Positions 43,744 to 52,596 of a stretch of DNA of 64,000 bases are shown here, piece by piece (position 1 is the first letter of the stretch; the number at the start of each line of letters is the position of its first letter). Origin of the DNA: Thalassolituus sp. UBA1087 (GTDB taxonomy: Bacteria > Pseudomonadota > Gammaproteobacteria > Pseudomonadales > Oceanobacteraceae); assembly GCA_002314145.1 (NCBI GenBank), contig DCCG01000016.1, forward strand, positions 1-64,000, given 5' to 3'. The notes under the pieces are model-generated. The model did not search any database. It saw only the letters and a program-made list of their open reading frames with translations, and was not told the DNA's origin. A program made the translations under genes and the position numbers.

Positions 43744-44700
43744 ATGGTCAGTCCGTTACACAGCAACGGTCGTGCAGAATTGCAGGACGATAAGGTCGTC
43801 ACATCCCTGGGAGAAATGGCCACACGGCCGGATATCCGCCCGGAATTATTGCTGCGTCTGTCCGGTAAGCTGCAGACAACGCTGGAACTGTCGCAGCTGC
43901 TGGAAATCTTCTTTGATGAGATGCAGCAGGCGGTCCTCGTGGATGGTATGAGCTTCAGCCACAGCGGTAATAACCTGCTCCTCAGTTACGGCCGCAACAG
44001 TGTTCACAGTGCCAGTTACCGCCTGCAGACCCATCAGGATTACATGGGGGATCTGGTATTTCACCGCTCGACCCGTTTCCGTGAACACGAACTCGCCAAT
44101 ATTGAAGGGCTGTTGTCAACCCTGGTGTATCCCATGCGCAATGCCCTGCGCTATCACGAAGCGCTGGCAGCGTCCTTCCGCGATCCGCTGACCGGTGCCG
44201 GCAACCGGGTTGCACTGGACCGTACCCTCACCCGCGAACTGGAACTGGCCAAACGCCATGGGCAGAACCTGTCCATTCTGATGCTGGATCTGGATCACTT
44301 TAAGCTGGTGAATGATGAATATGGCCACAGCATGGGTGATCAGGTTCTGAAGGAAGCCGCCAGCTGCATGACGAACTGCATCCGTCAGACCGATATGTGC
44401 TTCCGTTACGGCGGCGAAGAATTTCTGATCCTGCTGAGCAATGCCGAAAGCGCCGGCGCTTTACGTATTGCCGAACGTATCCGTAAAAGCATCGGAGCGC
44501 TGGCGTTCAACAATGACAAAGGCTCTCTGCAGATCACCTGCAGCGTCGGTTGCGCCACCATGAATCTGGATGACAGCGTTGACAGTCTGATCCAGCGTGC
44601 TGACGATGCCCTGTATATGGCCAAACGCAATGGCCGCAACCGCGTCATCTGCGATACTGACGAGATGGAAATACCGGCGGAACAGACCGAACGACGCTGA
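43744..44700 (+). CDS. Diguanylate cyclase with GAF-like N-terminal domain
   Basis: 318 residues, no signal peptide or membrane helix, so cytoplasmic. Residues ~30-140 resemble a small GAF-like sensor region. The GGDEF domain starts at DPLTGAGNR (147-155), with LDLDHFKLVNDEYGH for metal binding and the active-site GGEEF at 223-227. An inhibitory-site RQTD sits five residues before it (214-217), so product inhibition by cyclic di-GMP is expected. It would make c-di-GMP from GTP. The ligand of the sensor part is unknown. A sigma-54 promoter match lies upstream. Confidence 0.92.
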   Translation: MVSPLHSNGRAELQDDKVVTSLGEMATRPDIRPELLLRLSGKLQTTLELSQLLEIFFDEMQQAVLVDGMSFSHSGNNLLLSYGRNSVHSASYRLQTHQDYMGDLVFHRSTRFREHELANIEGLLSTLVYPMRNALRYHEALAASFRDPLTGAGNRVALDRTLTRELELAKRHGQNLSILMLDLDHFKLVNDEYGHSMGDQVLKEAASCMTNCIRQTDMCFRYGGEEFLILLSNAESAGALRIAERIRKSIGALAFNNDKGSLQITCSVGCATMNLDDSVDSLIQRADDALYMAKRNGRNRVICDTDEMEIPAEQTERR

Positions 44701-44748
44701 TGACAGGCTGCTCAGGCAATAAAGAATGGCAGAAATAAAGAATGCCAG

Positions 44749-44780
44749 ACAAAAACACCGGCAATCGCCGGTGTTTTTGT
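44749..44780. terminator. Bidirectional terminator between the GGDEF gene and rluB
   Basis: ACAAAAACACCGGC and GCCGGTGTTTTTGT form a perfect 14-pair stem around AATC. It serves the convergent diguanylate cyclase and rluB genes. Two 16-base tandem copies of an AATAAAGAATGSCAGA unit (44718-44749) precede it. Confidence 0.94.
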
Positions 44781-44805
44781 CTTCACGGTCTGCCATAAAA
44801 GCCCA

Positions 44806-45672
44806 TCAGACTTTTTTCTTCGGCCGGGCAGCCGCTTTAGTGCTGCGTCTCGGATTGGCATGCTGTCGGATTTTCTGCCGCTTGGCAACGCGCTGAAACT
44901 GCTCTTTCTCACGGCCAATCATGCGCTTGGTTTTCTTGCGCTCCATGCCGACCAGATCCGCCAGATCGTTCACTTCACGCTGGCCCAGTTCAACCCAGGT
45001 CCCCACCGGCACATTGGATGGCAGGAAAATACAACCATAGCGGACGCGCTTCAGACGGCTGACCGTCACATCCTGGCTTTCCCACAGACGGCGGACTTCG
45101 CGGTTTTTACCTTCCATCAGCACCACGTGATACCACTTGTTCTGCCCTTCACCATCGAAATAACGCACATCGGTGAAACGGGCCATACCGTCTTCCAGTA
45201 ACACCCCTTCCTTCAGACGTTCGATCATGGCGTCGTCGACCTCGCCGCGCACCCGCACAGCGTATTCGCGGTCAACACCGGACGATGGGTGCATCAGCTT
45301 GTTGGCCAGATCACCATCCGTGGTAAACAGCAGCAGACCACTGGTGTTGATGTCCAGCCGGCCAATGTTAATCCAGCGTTCACCTTTGGTTTTCGGGAGA
45401 TGGTCAAATACGGTTGGCCGGCCTTCCGGATCGTTGCGGGTACAGACTTCACCCACCGGCTTGTTGTACACCAGCACGCGGCGGCTGGTTCCGGCATCTT
45501 CCAGGTTCAGTAAGCGTCCATCCACCCGGATTTCATCGAAGCGGGTGGCGCGGTCACCAAGCTGAGCTTTTTTGCCATTGACCGTGACACGGCCGTCGGC
45601 AATCCAGCGTTCGGCTTCGCGGCGCGAAGCAATACCGGCAACGGCTAATAATTTCTGAATTCGTTCATTCAT
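44806..45672 (-). CDS. rluB: 23S rRNA pseudouridine synthase B
   Basis: 288 residues: an N-terminal S4 domain (MNERIQKLLAVAGIASRREA), then the RsuA-type catalytic domain with GRLDINTSGLLLFTTDGDL containing the catalytic Asp, and a basic C-terminal tail (KKTKRMIG to PKKKV). It modifies a uridine in helix 89 of 23S rRNA. The start is the ATG at 45672, overlapping scpB by eight bases; the much longer open frame upstream runs inside scpB and is not conserved. Confidence 0.95.
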   Translation of the reverse strand: MNERIQKLLAVAGIASRREAERWIADGRVTVNGKKAQLGDRATRFDEIRVDGRLLNLEDAGTSRRVLVYNKPVGEVCTRNDPEGRPTVFDHLPKTKGERWINIGRLDINTSGLLLFTTDGDLANKLMHPSSGVDREYAVRVRGEVDDAMIERLKEGVLLEDGMARFTDVRYFDGEGQNKWYHVVLMEGKNREVRRLWESQDVTVSRLKRVRYGCIFLPSNVPVGTWVELGQREVNDLADLVGMERKKTKRMIGREKEQFQRVAKRQKIRQHANPRRSTKAAARPKKKV

Positions 45673-46834
45673 CAGGTTCGTTTTCCTCACCTGTCTCTGC
45701 GTCGTCATCTTCCGACGATGCGGCACCAGAGCTCTGGTTACTTTCTTCCGTCCGCAGACGGGGTTCCTGGTGACTATCCGTCTCACCAAACACAGACGGC
45801 GCGCTCTCCACCACGGAGGCTGCCGGCTGAGCATCATCAGTTAAGGCGTCAGGGTCAGCGTCATCATCGCTAACGCCGGCATCCTCGCTGACCGCCACGG
45901 CAGAGTCACTGTCCTGTGCGGGTGTTTCCCCGCCATTATCTGTGTCTGCACCGCCATCGGCGCTGTTTTCGTCCTGCGATTCCTCTGCCGGCGCATCGCC
46001 GTCAGCGTCGCTATTCTGTTCTTCCTGAGCGGTTTTTTCCAGCCTCTCCAGCAGATCACCGATACTGCGTGTCGGGCGTTTTTCGCCCGCCGCGGCAACC
46101 GGATCTTCACCGTCTTCTTCATCGCGGTGAAAGAGGTTTTTCTCAACCCGGTCGACCATGGATTTTGCTGCTTCCAGATCGTCTTCGGTTTCAGACAATA
46201 CATCCGCCCCACGCTGTGCCACTTCTTCCTCACTCTGGAATTCATATTCCTTAGCGGGTTCTTTGCGCGCGTCTGCGTCTTCACCCAACTCAAGTTTACG
46301 GTTGGCGTCATCCAGTTCCCGGATTTCCATCAGAGTCGGCAGCTCTTCCAGACTTTTCAGGCCGAAGTAATCCAGAAACTCTTTGGTGGTGGCATACATC
46401 GCCGGGCGTCCGGGCACATCACGGTGTCCGACGACCCGCACCCATTCCCGCTCCAGCAGGGTTTTCATAATGCCCGAGCTGACGACCACGCCACGTACAT
46501 CTTCGATATCTCCGCGGGTAATCGGCTGACGGTATGCAATCAGTGCCAGAGTTTCCAGCAGCGCACGGGAATAGCGCTGCGGCCGTTCTTCCCACAGGCG
46601 GGCCACCCAGGGGGCGACATCCGTGCGCACCTGAAAACGGAAACCCGAGGCAACTTCGGCGAGTTCAATTCCCCGCCCGAGCAGATCATTTTTCAGCTCT
46701 GTCAGCGCTTCCCGGATATCCTGCGGAGCAGGTATTTCATGTTCTTCAAACAACGACTGCATACGCTCAACCGACAGCGGGCCACCGGCAGCCATCAGGG
46801 CGGCTTCCAGAATATTTTTTAACGGTTGCGTCAT
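45665..46834 (-). CDS. scpB: Segregation and condensation protein B with a long acidic tail
   Basis: 389 residues. Residues 1-170 are a normal ScpB with two winged-helix domains (ILEAALMAAGGPLSVERMQS, ALLETLALIAYRQPITRGDI, GRPAMYATTKEFLDYFGLKS). Residues ~175-389 are an unusual tail rich in Asp, Glu, Ala and Ser with little predicted structure; ScpB proteins are usually near 200 residues. ScpB bridges the ScpA-SMC condensin complex. It overlaps scpA by four bases. Confidence 0.92.
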   Translation of the reverse strand: MTQPLKNILEAALMAAGGPLSVERMQSLFEEHEIPAPQDIREALTELKNDLLGRGIELAEVASGFRFQVRTDVAPWVARLWEERPQRYSRALLETLALIAYRQPITRGDIEDVRGVVVSSGIMKTLLEREWVRVVGHRDVPGRPAMYATTKEFLDYFGLKSLEELPTLMEIRELDDANRKLELGEDADARKEPAKEYEFQSEEEVAQRGADVLSETEDDLEAAKSMVDRVEKNLFHRDEEDGEDPVAAAGEKRPTRSIGDLLERLEKTAQEEQNSDADGDAPAEESQDENSADGGADTDNGGETPAQDSDSAVAVSEDAGVSDDDADPDALTDDAQPAASVVESAPSVFGETDSHQEPRLRTEESNQSSGAASSEDDDAETGEENEPDE

Positions 46835-47784
46835 TCCACCTCTCCGCGGTTGCCGTCGTCATTGTTTTCGAATTCGCGGTAGGACGGTCCTTCCGCGGTC
46901 CGCTCTTCCCGTGCTCTGACGTGTATTAAACCCAGGGTTTCCTGCTGTACGATATCGATCAGCTGTTCTTTGACCAGTTCCAGTATCGCCAGAAAGGTCA
47001 CCACCACACCCAGGCGCCCTTCTTCGGCATCAAAGAGGGCGCGGAAGGCGGTAAAATTACCGCCCTTCAGGCGCTCCAGCACCTCACTCATGCGTTCCCG
47101 GGTGGACAGTTGTTCACGCTGAATTTCATGATGCTCAAAGCGCTCGGCGCGGCGCAGCACCGCGGCAAACGCCAGCATCAGTTCTTTCATATCCACTTCC
47201 GGATGGATACGTTCCTGAATCCGGTCCGGGGCATCCACATCGGCAAGCCAGGTGTCACGTTCCAGCCGTGGCAGACTGTCGATGTCTTCCGCTGCGGTTT
47301 TAAAACGTTCGTATTCCTGCAGACGGCGGATCAGTTCTGCGCGCGGATCTTCTTCTTCGCCTTCTTCACCGTCTTCGCGGTTACGCGGTAACAGCACCCG
47401 GCTTTTAATCTCCGCCAGCATGGCGGCCATCACCAGGTATTCCCCGGCCAGTTCCAGTTGCATGGCCTGCATCATATTGATGTATTCCATGTACTGATCA
47501 ACGATTTCAGAGACATTCACTTCCAGAATGTCGAGATTCTGTTTGCGGATCAGGTACAGCAGCAGATCCAGCGGACCCTCAAACTGTTCGAGAATAACTT
47601 CCAGTGCGTCCGGCGGGATGTACAGATCCAGCGGCAGCTGCGTCATGGGCTGCCCCTGCACCAGTGCAAACGGCATTTCCTGCTGCCCGGTCAGACCCGT
47701 GATACGCGTAAAGGCTTCCGCTGCGCGGGCCTTGTCATCCTCGGCCGCGGTTGTCGGGTTATTATCGTCCGGCTGATCGCTCAT
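46831..47784 (-). CDS. scpA: Segregation and condensation protein A
   Basis: 317 residues, the kleisin of the SMC complex. The N-terminal SMC-binding part has FEGPLDLLLYLIRKQNLDIL and EYLVMAAMLAEIKSRVLLP, and the C-terminal winged helix contains VVTFLAILELVKEQLIDI. About 40 extra residues lie before the conserved start. It is two bases downstream of the Fe-S type trpS. Confidence 0.93.
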   Translation of the reverse strand: MSDQPDDNNPTTAAEDDKARAAEAFTRITGLTGQQEMPFALVQGQPMTQLPLDLYIPPDALEVILEQFEGPLDLLLYLIRKQNLDILEVNVSEIVDQYMEYINMMQAMQLELAGEYLVMAAMLAEIKSRVLLPRNREDGEEGEEEDPRAELIRRLQEYERFKTAAEDIDSLPRLERDTWLADVDAPDRIQERIHPEVDMKELMLAFAAVLRRAERFEHHEIQREQLSTRERMSEVLERLKGGNFTAFRALFDAEEGRLGVVVTFLAILELVKEQLIDIVQQETLGLIHVRAREERTAEGPSYREFENNDDGNRGEVE

Positions 47785-47786
47785 GT

Positions 47787-48992
47787 TCAGATTCCTGCAA
47801 GCCCCATGGCGGCGCGCACTTCCTTCAGCGTGGCACGGACTTCGTCCCGCGCCTGTTCTGCACCTTCAGTCAGAATCCGTTGCAATAACTCCGGATTCTC
47901 TTCGTATTGCGCTGCCCGTTCCCGGATCGGTGCCTGCTCTGCAATAATGGCTTCGGCCACTGGCTGCTTACATTCCAGACAGCCCCAGCCTGCATTACGG
48001 CACTGATTCTGTACCTGCTGCTGCGCTTCCTCGTCAGAATACAATAAATGCAGTTCCCATACAGGGCAGCGCTCAGGTTCGCCCGGATCGGATAAGCGGA
48101 TGCGCGCCGGATCAGTCTGCATGGTGCGGACTTTCTTTTCGACATCTTCAGGCTCTTCGCGCAGGCGGATAATGTTGTTACCGGAATTGGACATTTTTTC
48201 ACCGTCCACACCCGGCATACGCGCCGTATCGGTGAGAATCGACGACGGCTCCGCCAGAATGGTTTTTCCCAGGCCTTCCAGATACCCCAACAGGCGTTCT
48301 TTTTCGGCCAGCGTAAGACGCCCCTGCTCTTTTACCAGTGCGCGGGCGGTTTGCAGTGCCTCGTCATCGCCATGGGTCTGATGAGCGTCCAGTAACTGCC
48401 GGTATAAGGCACCGTTCTTTTTGCCCAGCTTGCGGATCGCGGCTTCAGCCTGGGCCTCAAAACCGTCATCACGACCGTACAGGTAGTTAAAACGCCGGGC
48501 GACTTCCCGGGCCATCTCCACATGCGGCGCCTGGTCGGCACCGACCGGCACGACGCCGGCACGGAAGGCCATAATGTCAGCGCCCTGCAGCAGCGGATAG
48601 CCGAGAAAACCATAAGTCCCCTGGCTGCGGTCGTGGAGTTTGTCCTGCATTTCTTTGTAGCCGGGCACCCGTTCAAGCCAGGCGGTCGGCGTAATCATGG
48701 ATAACAACAGATGCAGCTCAGCCAGTTCCGGAATCTGGCTCTGTACAAATAATGTTGCTGAGCCCGGATTAACGCCCGCGGCCAGCCAGTCAATCAGCAT
48801 ACGGCGCGAGGATTCGCGGATGTCACTGTTGTCTTCGTAATCGGTGGTGAGGGCGTGCCAGTCAGCAATAAAGAAATAGCACTCATATTCGTGCTGCATG
48901 CGTATCCAGTTTTTCAGCACGCCATGATAATGGCCGAGATGTATGCTGCCGGTCGGGCGCATGCCCGACACTACCCGTCTGTGTGGTTCCAC
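47787..48992 (-). CDS. trpS: Tryptophan-tRNA ligase, Fe-S cysteine-motif type
   Basis: 401 residues, a class Ic synthetase: HIGH-like HLGH (18-21), KMSNS (266-270), and QGADIMAFRAGVVPVGADQ at the tryptophan pocket. It has an insertion around residues 175-245 and a C-terminal cysteine set Cys309-x21-Cys331-x6-Cys338-x2-Cys341, close to the four-cysteine motif that binds a [4Fe-4S] cluster in Thermotoga TrpRS. Start GTG at 48992 with GGAG upstream. A second, cysteine-poor trpS lies directly upstream. This copy sits in the scpA operon, where Pseudomonas also carries a trpS. Confidence 0.88.
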   Translation of the reverse strand: MEPHRRVVSGMRPTGSIHLGHYHGVLKNWIRMQHEYECYFFIADWHALTTDYEDNSDIRESSRRMLIDWLAAGVNPGSATLFVQSQIPELAELHLLLSMITPTAWLERVPGYKEMQDKLHDRSQGTYGFLGYPLLQGADIMAFRAGVVPVGADQAPHVEMAREVARRFNYLYGRDDGFEAQAEAAIRKLGKKNGALYRQLLDAHQTHGDDEALQTARALVKEQGRLTLAEKERLLGYLEGLGKTILAEPSSILTDTARMPGVDGEKMSNSGNNIIRLREEPEDVEKKVRTMQTDPARIRLSDPGEPERCPVWELHLLYSDEEAQQQVQNQCRNAGWGCLECKQPVAEAIIAEQAPIRERAAQYEENPELLQRILTEGAEQARDEVRATLKEVRAAMGLAGI

Positions 48993-49006
48993 TTATCGGC
49001 TCCGCA

Positions 49007-50023
49007 TCAGGCCAGTTTAAAAATACCAACGGCTTCGCGTACCTGCTCCAGCAGCGGCTGGCTGATAGCGCGGGCTTTGGCGGCACCTTTCTGCAGCTCA
49101 GCTTCGATATCCGCCGGGCGCGCCAACAGGTCGTTATAGCGTTCGCGGGCTTCTGCCAGCTCTGCATTCACCAGCTCAAACAGTTTTTTCTTGGCATCGC
49201 CCCAGCCAATGCCATCAGCAAAGGCCTGACGCATCTCGGCAATCTGCTCTTCATTGGCGAACGCCTGCCATACCTGAAATACCGTGGAGGTATCCGGGTC
49301 TTTCGCTTCGCCCGGCTCCAGCAGGTTGGTTTTGATCTTGTTGATGTGCTTTTTCAACTGCTTTTCGGTCAGAAACAGCGGAATGGTATTACCGTAACTT
49401 TTACTCATTTTACGGCCATCAAGCCCCTGCAGGACGGCGACGTTATCGTCCACCTGATAGTCCGGCAGCGTCAGCAGAGGTTCTTTTTTGCTGTAGATAT
49501 GATTGAAACGCTGGGCAATATCACGGGCCATTTCCACATGCTGAATCTGGTCTTTACCGACCGGCACCACATTGGCGTTAAACATCAGGATATCGGCGGC
49601 CATCAGCACCGGATAACTGAACAGCCCCATGGTAATGGCTTTGTCGGCGTCTTCGCCTTCCGCCACGTTGGCATCGACCGCCGCTTTATAGGCGTGCGCC
49701 CGGTTCATCAGGCCTTTGGCGCAGACGCAGTTAAAAATCCAGGTCAGTTCGGTGATTTCACGGATATCTGACTGGCGGTAAAACACGGAGTTGTCGGTGT
49801 CCAGTCCCAGCGCCAGCCAGGTTGCGGCGATTTCCATACCGGACTGATGAACAGCCGCCGGGTCCTGGCATTTGATCAGCGCATGGTAATCGGCGAGAAA
49901 ATAAAACGTCTCATTACTGGTGTCACGGCTGGCTTCAATTGCCGGACGGATGGCACCAACATAGTTACCGAGATGGGGGGTGCCTGTGGTGGTGATCCCG
50001 GTTAAAACGCGCTTTTTACTCAT
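49007..50023 (-). CDS. trpS: Tryptophan-tRNA ligase, classical bacterial type
   Basis: 338 residues, the usual short bacterial form. It has HLGN (17-20), DYHALIKCQDPAAV, FSYPVLMAADILMFNANVVP and the perfect KMSKS at 205-209. It lacks the insertion and the cysteine set of its tandem neighbour. It charges tRNA-Trp. Only 14 bases separate it from the other trpS, so the two are probably co-transcribed. Confidence 0.94.
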   Translation of the reverse strand: MSKKRVLTGITTTGTPHLGNYVGAIRPAIEASRDTSNETFYFLADYHALIKCQDPAAVHQSGMEIAATWLALGLDTDNSVFYRQSDIREITELTWIFNCVCAKGLMNRAHAYKAAVDANVAEGEDADKAITMGLFSYPVLMAADILMFNANVVPVGKDQIQHVEMARDIAQRFNHIYSKKEPLLTLPDYQVDDNVAVLQGLDGRKMSKSYGNTIPLFLTEKQLKKHINKIKTNLLEPGEAKDPDTSTVFQVWQAFANEEQIAEMRQAFADGIGWGDAKKKLFELVNAELAEARERYNDLLARPADIEAELQKGAAKARAISQPLLEQVREAVGIFKLA

Positions 50024-50091
50024 ACTGGTTACTACTCGCAGATCATAAAGCGCGAATAATACCGGTTTTATTGTCAGGTTTCAGTCCCGGC

Positions 50092-50712
50092 TTACAGAAA
50101 GGCGGATGCATCCCCCACGCCCTGACGGGTTACCTCAGGAACCTCTTCCGTCATATCCACCACGGTGGTCGCCTCAAAGCCGCAGTAACCGCCATCAATC
50201 ACCAGATCGACGTGATGCTCCAGCGTATCGCGGATGTCATAAGGATCGGACAGCGGCATATCGTCTCCCGGCATAATCAGTGAGCTGGTCATCAGCGGCT
50301 CGTTCATTTCTTCCAGCAACGCCATGGCAATTGCATTGTCCGGCACACGGATACCAATGGTGCGCTTTTTCGGATGCATCAGCAGGCGCGGTACTTCCCG
50401 GGTTGCTGGCAGGATAAAGGTGAACGCGCCCGGCGTATGGGCTTTCAGCAGACGATACTGGGTATTGTCGACCTTAGCAAAAGTCGACAGCTCCGACAGG
50501 TCACGGCACAGCAGCGTGAAATTATGCTTAGGGCCAAGCTGGCGCAGCCGCTGCACACGTTCGGTTGCGCCCTTATCACCAATACGACAGGCCAGTGCGT
50601 AGGCACAATCGGTCGGCACTACGCCGAGGCCGCCCTGACGGATGATATCAGCCGCCTGTTTAACCAGACGGTTCTGAGGGTTTTCGGGGTGAATCTGAAA
50701 AAACTGGCTCAC
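50092..50712 (-). CDS. yciO: YciO-family protein (YrdC/Sua5 domain)
   Basis: 206 residues of the YrdC fold: GGLGVVPTDCAYALACRIGD, KHNFTLLCRDLSELSTFAKV, PGAFTFILPATREVPRLL and KKRTIGIRVPDNAIA. The length and the scpA-trpS-yciO-rnm context indicate YciO, a paralogue of the TsaC threonylcarbamoyl-AMP synthase. Whether it supports t6A synthesis is not known from sequence. Confidence 0.9.
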   Translation of the reverse strand: MSQFFQIHPENPQNRLVKQAADIIRQGGLGVVPTDCAYALACRIGDKGATERVQRLRQLGPKHNFTLLCRDLSELSTFAKVDNTQYRLLKAHTPGAFTFILPATREVPRLLMHPKKRTIGIRVPDNAIAMALLEEMNEPLMTSSLIMPGDDMPLSDPYDIRDTLEHHVDLVIDGGYCGFEATTVVDMTEEVPEVTRQGVGDASAFL

Positions 50713-50759
50713 AATAGCTCCTTACGCCGCTCACAGAAGGAACGGCAATGATCCGGCAC

Positions 50760-51614
50760 TCAACAGGATGACACGGCATCCTGCCAACTGTGCCAGACGG
50801 GGGTAATTTCTTTCGGGAATGTTGGCATAACGCCAAGATCCAGACCAAAACGGTTAGGGCCGTGAAAATCGCTGCCGCAGGAACCCTGAAGATCAAATTC
50901 ACGTGCCAGCGCCATCATCTGACCACGCTGGTTGTTATCCATCTGGCCGTAAGCAACTTCAATGGCGCGGCCGCCGGCATCCATAAAATCGTTCACACAG
51001 GCGCGCAGCTTGGTACGCGTCATTTTATACAGATGTGCATGGGCAAGAACAGGAATACCACCGGCCTGAACGATCCATTCCACCGCTTCTGTCAGCGCCG
51101 GCCAGCCGGTTTTGACGTCACCGGGTTTGCCGGCACCAAGGTATTTACTGAAGGCGACATTCATCGATGGCACCAGCTCGCGGTCAACCATATACTGAGC
51201 AAAATGCGGACGTCCGACCTGATCACCACCGGCATAAGCCTGCACGTCACTGAGCCGGATGTCATGCTTCAGCCGTTTACTCAGGCGCTCAGCAATCACC
51301 TCTGACCTTTGCGCCCGTGCATGAGCCTGAACCGCTTCGGCATGGCGCATGGCGTCACTGTCCGGATCAAAATTCAGCCCGACCAGATGAATGGTCACGC
51401 CGCCCCAGACACAGGATAATTCGATACCGCTGATCAGCCGGATGCCCACTTCTCTGGCTTTGGACTGCGCCTGACGGAACCCTTCGGCGGTATCATGGTC
51501 GGTAATCGCCAGGGTGCGGATACCGCGCTCTGCCGCACGCGCGACCAGATCCGCCGGTGCGAGTTTGCCGTCGGAGGCTGTGGAGTGGCAATGCAGATCG
51601 ATCTCGGATATCAC
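50760..51614 (-). CDS. rnm: PHP-domain phosphoesterase, RNase AM type
   Basis: 284 residues. The PHP metal ligands are in EIDLHCHSTASDGKLAPADL, LAITDHDTAEGF and SGIELSC, with the late GSDFHGPNRFGLDLG. The E. coli homologue (YciV/TrpH) is a 5'-3' exoribonuclease that trims rRNA 5' ends. It heads the minus-strand run rnm-yciO-trpS-trpS-scpAB-rluB and is divergent from yciB. Confidence 0.9.
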   Translation of the reverse strand: MISEIDLHCHSTASDGKLAPADLVARAAERGIRTLAITDHDTAEGFRQAQSKAREVGIRLISGIELSCVWGGVTIHLVGLNFDPDSDAMRHAEAVQAHARAQRSEVIAERLSKRLKHDIRLSDVQAYAGGDQVGRPHFAQYMVDRELVPSMNVAFSKYLGAGKPGDVKTGWPALTEAVEWIVQAGGIPVLAHAHLYKMTRTKLRACVNDFMDAGGRAIEVAYGQMDNNQRGQMMALAREFDLQGSCGSDFHGPNRFGLDLGVMPTFPKEITPVWHSWQDAVSSC

Positions 51615-51681
51615 GTGGACGCTCTCTCCTGGTTACGCCATAATCTCCCACCATTGTAATGAGACTGAAGCCACTAAGCGA

Positions 51682-52287
51682 ATGAAGTTACTTATCGATT
51701 TTCTGCCCATCGTGATCTTTTTTGTTGTCTACAAATGGGCACCGGAACTGATCAACCTGATCGCTCCCCTGTTATCGCCGGATCAGCTGGCGGCACTGGA
51801 GGCAACCAAGCCGATTGTCATTGCCACCGCGGTGCTGATCCCGGCCACGGTTATTCAGGTTATTTACCTGCGCCTGACAACCGGCAAAGTCGAAAAAATG
51901 CATCTGATCACACTGGCGCTGGTGGTTCTGCTGGGCAGCGCGACGCTGATTTCTCAGAACGCCGAATTTCTGATGTGGAAACCGACCATCGTTAACTGGC
52001 TGTTCGCTGCCGCCTTCCTGGGCACCCAGTGGTTTACTGAAAAGTCCCTGATTCAGCGCATGATGGAACAGGCGATGACATTACCGGAGCATGTCTGGGG
52101 GCGCCTGAATTATGCCTGGGTCACATTTTTTGTCGTCAGTGGTCTGGCGAACCTGTATGTCGCCTATACTTTTTCAGAAGAATTCTGGGTCGAATTCAAA
52201 CTCTTCGGTTTGCTCGGACTGACCATCCTTTTTATCATCGGCCAGTCTTTGTTTCTGTACCGCTATATGAATCATGAGGAGCCATAA
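51682..52287 (+). CDS. yciB: Inner membrane-spanning protein YciB (septation protein A)
   Basis: 201 residues with five hydrophobic helices. It starts MKLLIDFLPIVIFFVVYKW and has the family segments WKPTIVNWLFAAAFLGTQW and LNYAWVTFFVVSGLANLYVA. It acts in the inner membrane and affects cell division and envelope synthesis. The ATG at 51682 was chosen because the longer frame is antisense to rnm. It lies two bases before yciI. Confidence 0.94.
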   Translation: MKLLIDFLPIVIFFVVYKWAPELINLIAPLLSPDQLAALEATKPIVIATAVLIPATVIQVIYLRLTTGKVEKMHLITLALVVLLGSATLISQNAEFLMWKPTIVNWLFAAAFLGTQWFTEKSLIQRMMEQAMTLPEHVWGRLNYAWVTFFVVSGLANLYVAYTFSEEFWVEFKLFGLLGLTILFIIGQSLFLYRYMNHEEP

Positions 52288-52289
52288 GC

Positions 52290-52586
52290 ATGTGGTATGC
52301 AATTATCAGTGAAGATATTCCTGACAGTCTGGAAAAACGGCAGTCAGTACGTCCTGCTCACCTTGACCGGTTACAGGCACTGAGAGATGCCGGCCGCCTG
52401 CTGATTGCTGGCCCCCACCCTGCCATCGATTCCCCTGATCCGGGTCAGGCCGGGTTCAGCGGCAGCCTGGTAGTAGCGGAATTCGCCTCGCTGGAAGAGG
52501 CTCAGAACTGGGCCGATGAAGACCCTTACGTGGCTGCCGGTGTTTACCAGCAGGTCGTTGTTAAACCATTCAAAAAAGTTTTCTGA
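52290..52586 (+). CDS. yciI: YciI family protein
   Basis: 98 residues. MWYAIISEDIPDSLEKRQSV, RPAHLDRLQALRDAGRLLIA, GPHPAIDSPDPG and the later WADEDPYVAAGVYQQVVVKP show a YCII ferredoxin-like fold with the conserved His and Asp. The enzymatic role is unknown. It has a GAGGAG ribosome binding site inside the end of yciB. Confidence 0.93.
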   Translation: MWYAIISEDIPDSLEKRQSVRPAHLDRLQALRDAGRLLIAGPHPAIDSPDPGQAGFSGSLVVAEFASLEEAQNWADEDPYVAAGVYQQVVVKPFKKVF

Positions 52587-52596
52587 GGGAGCCATT

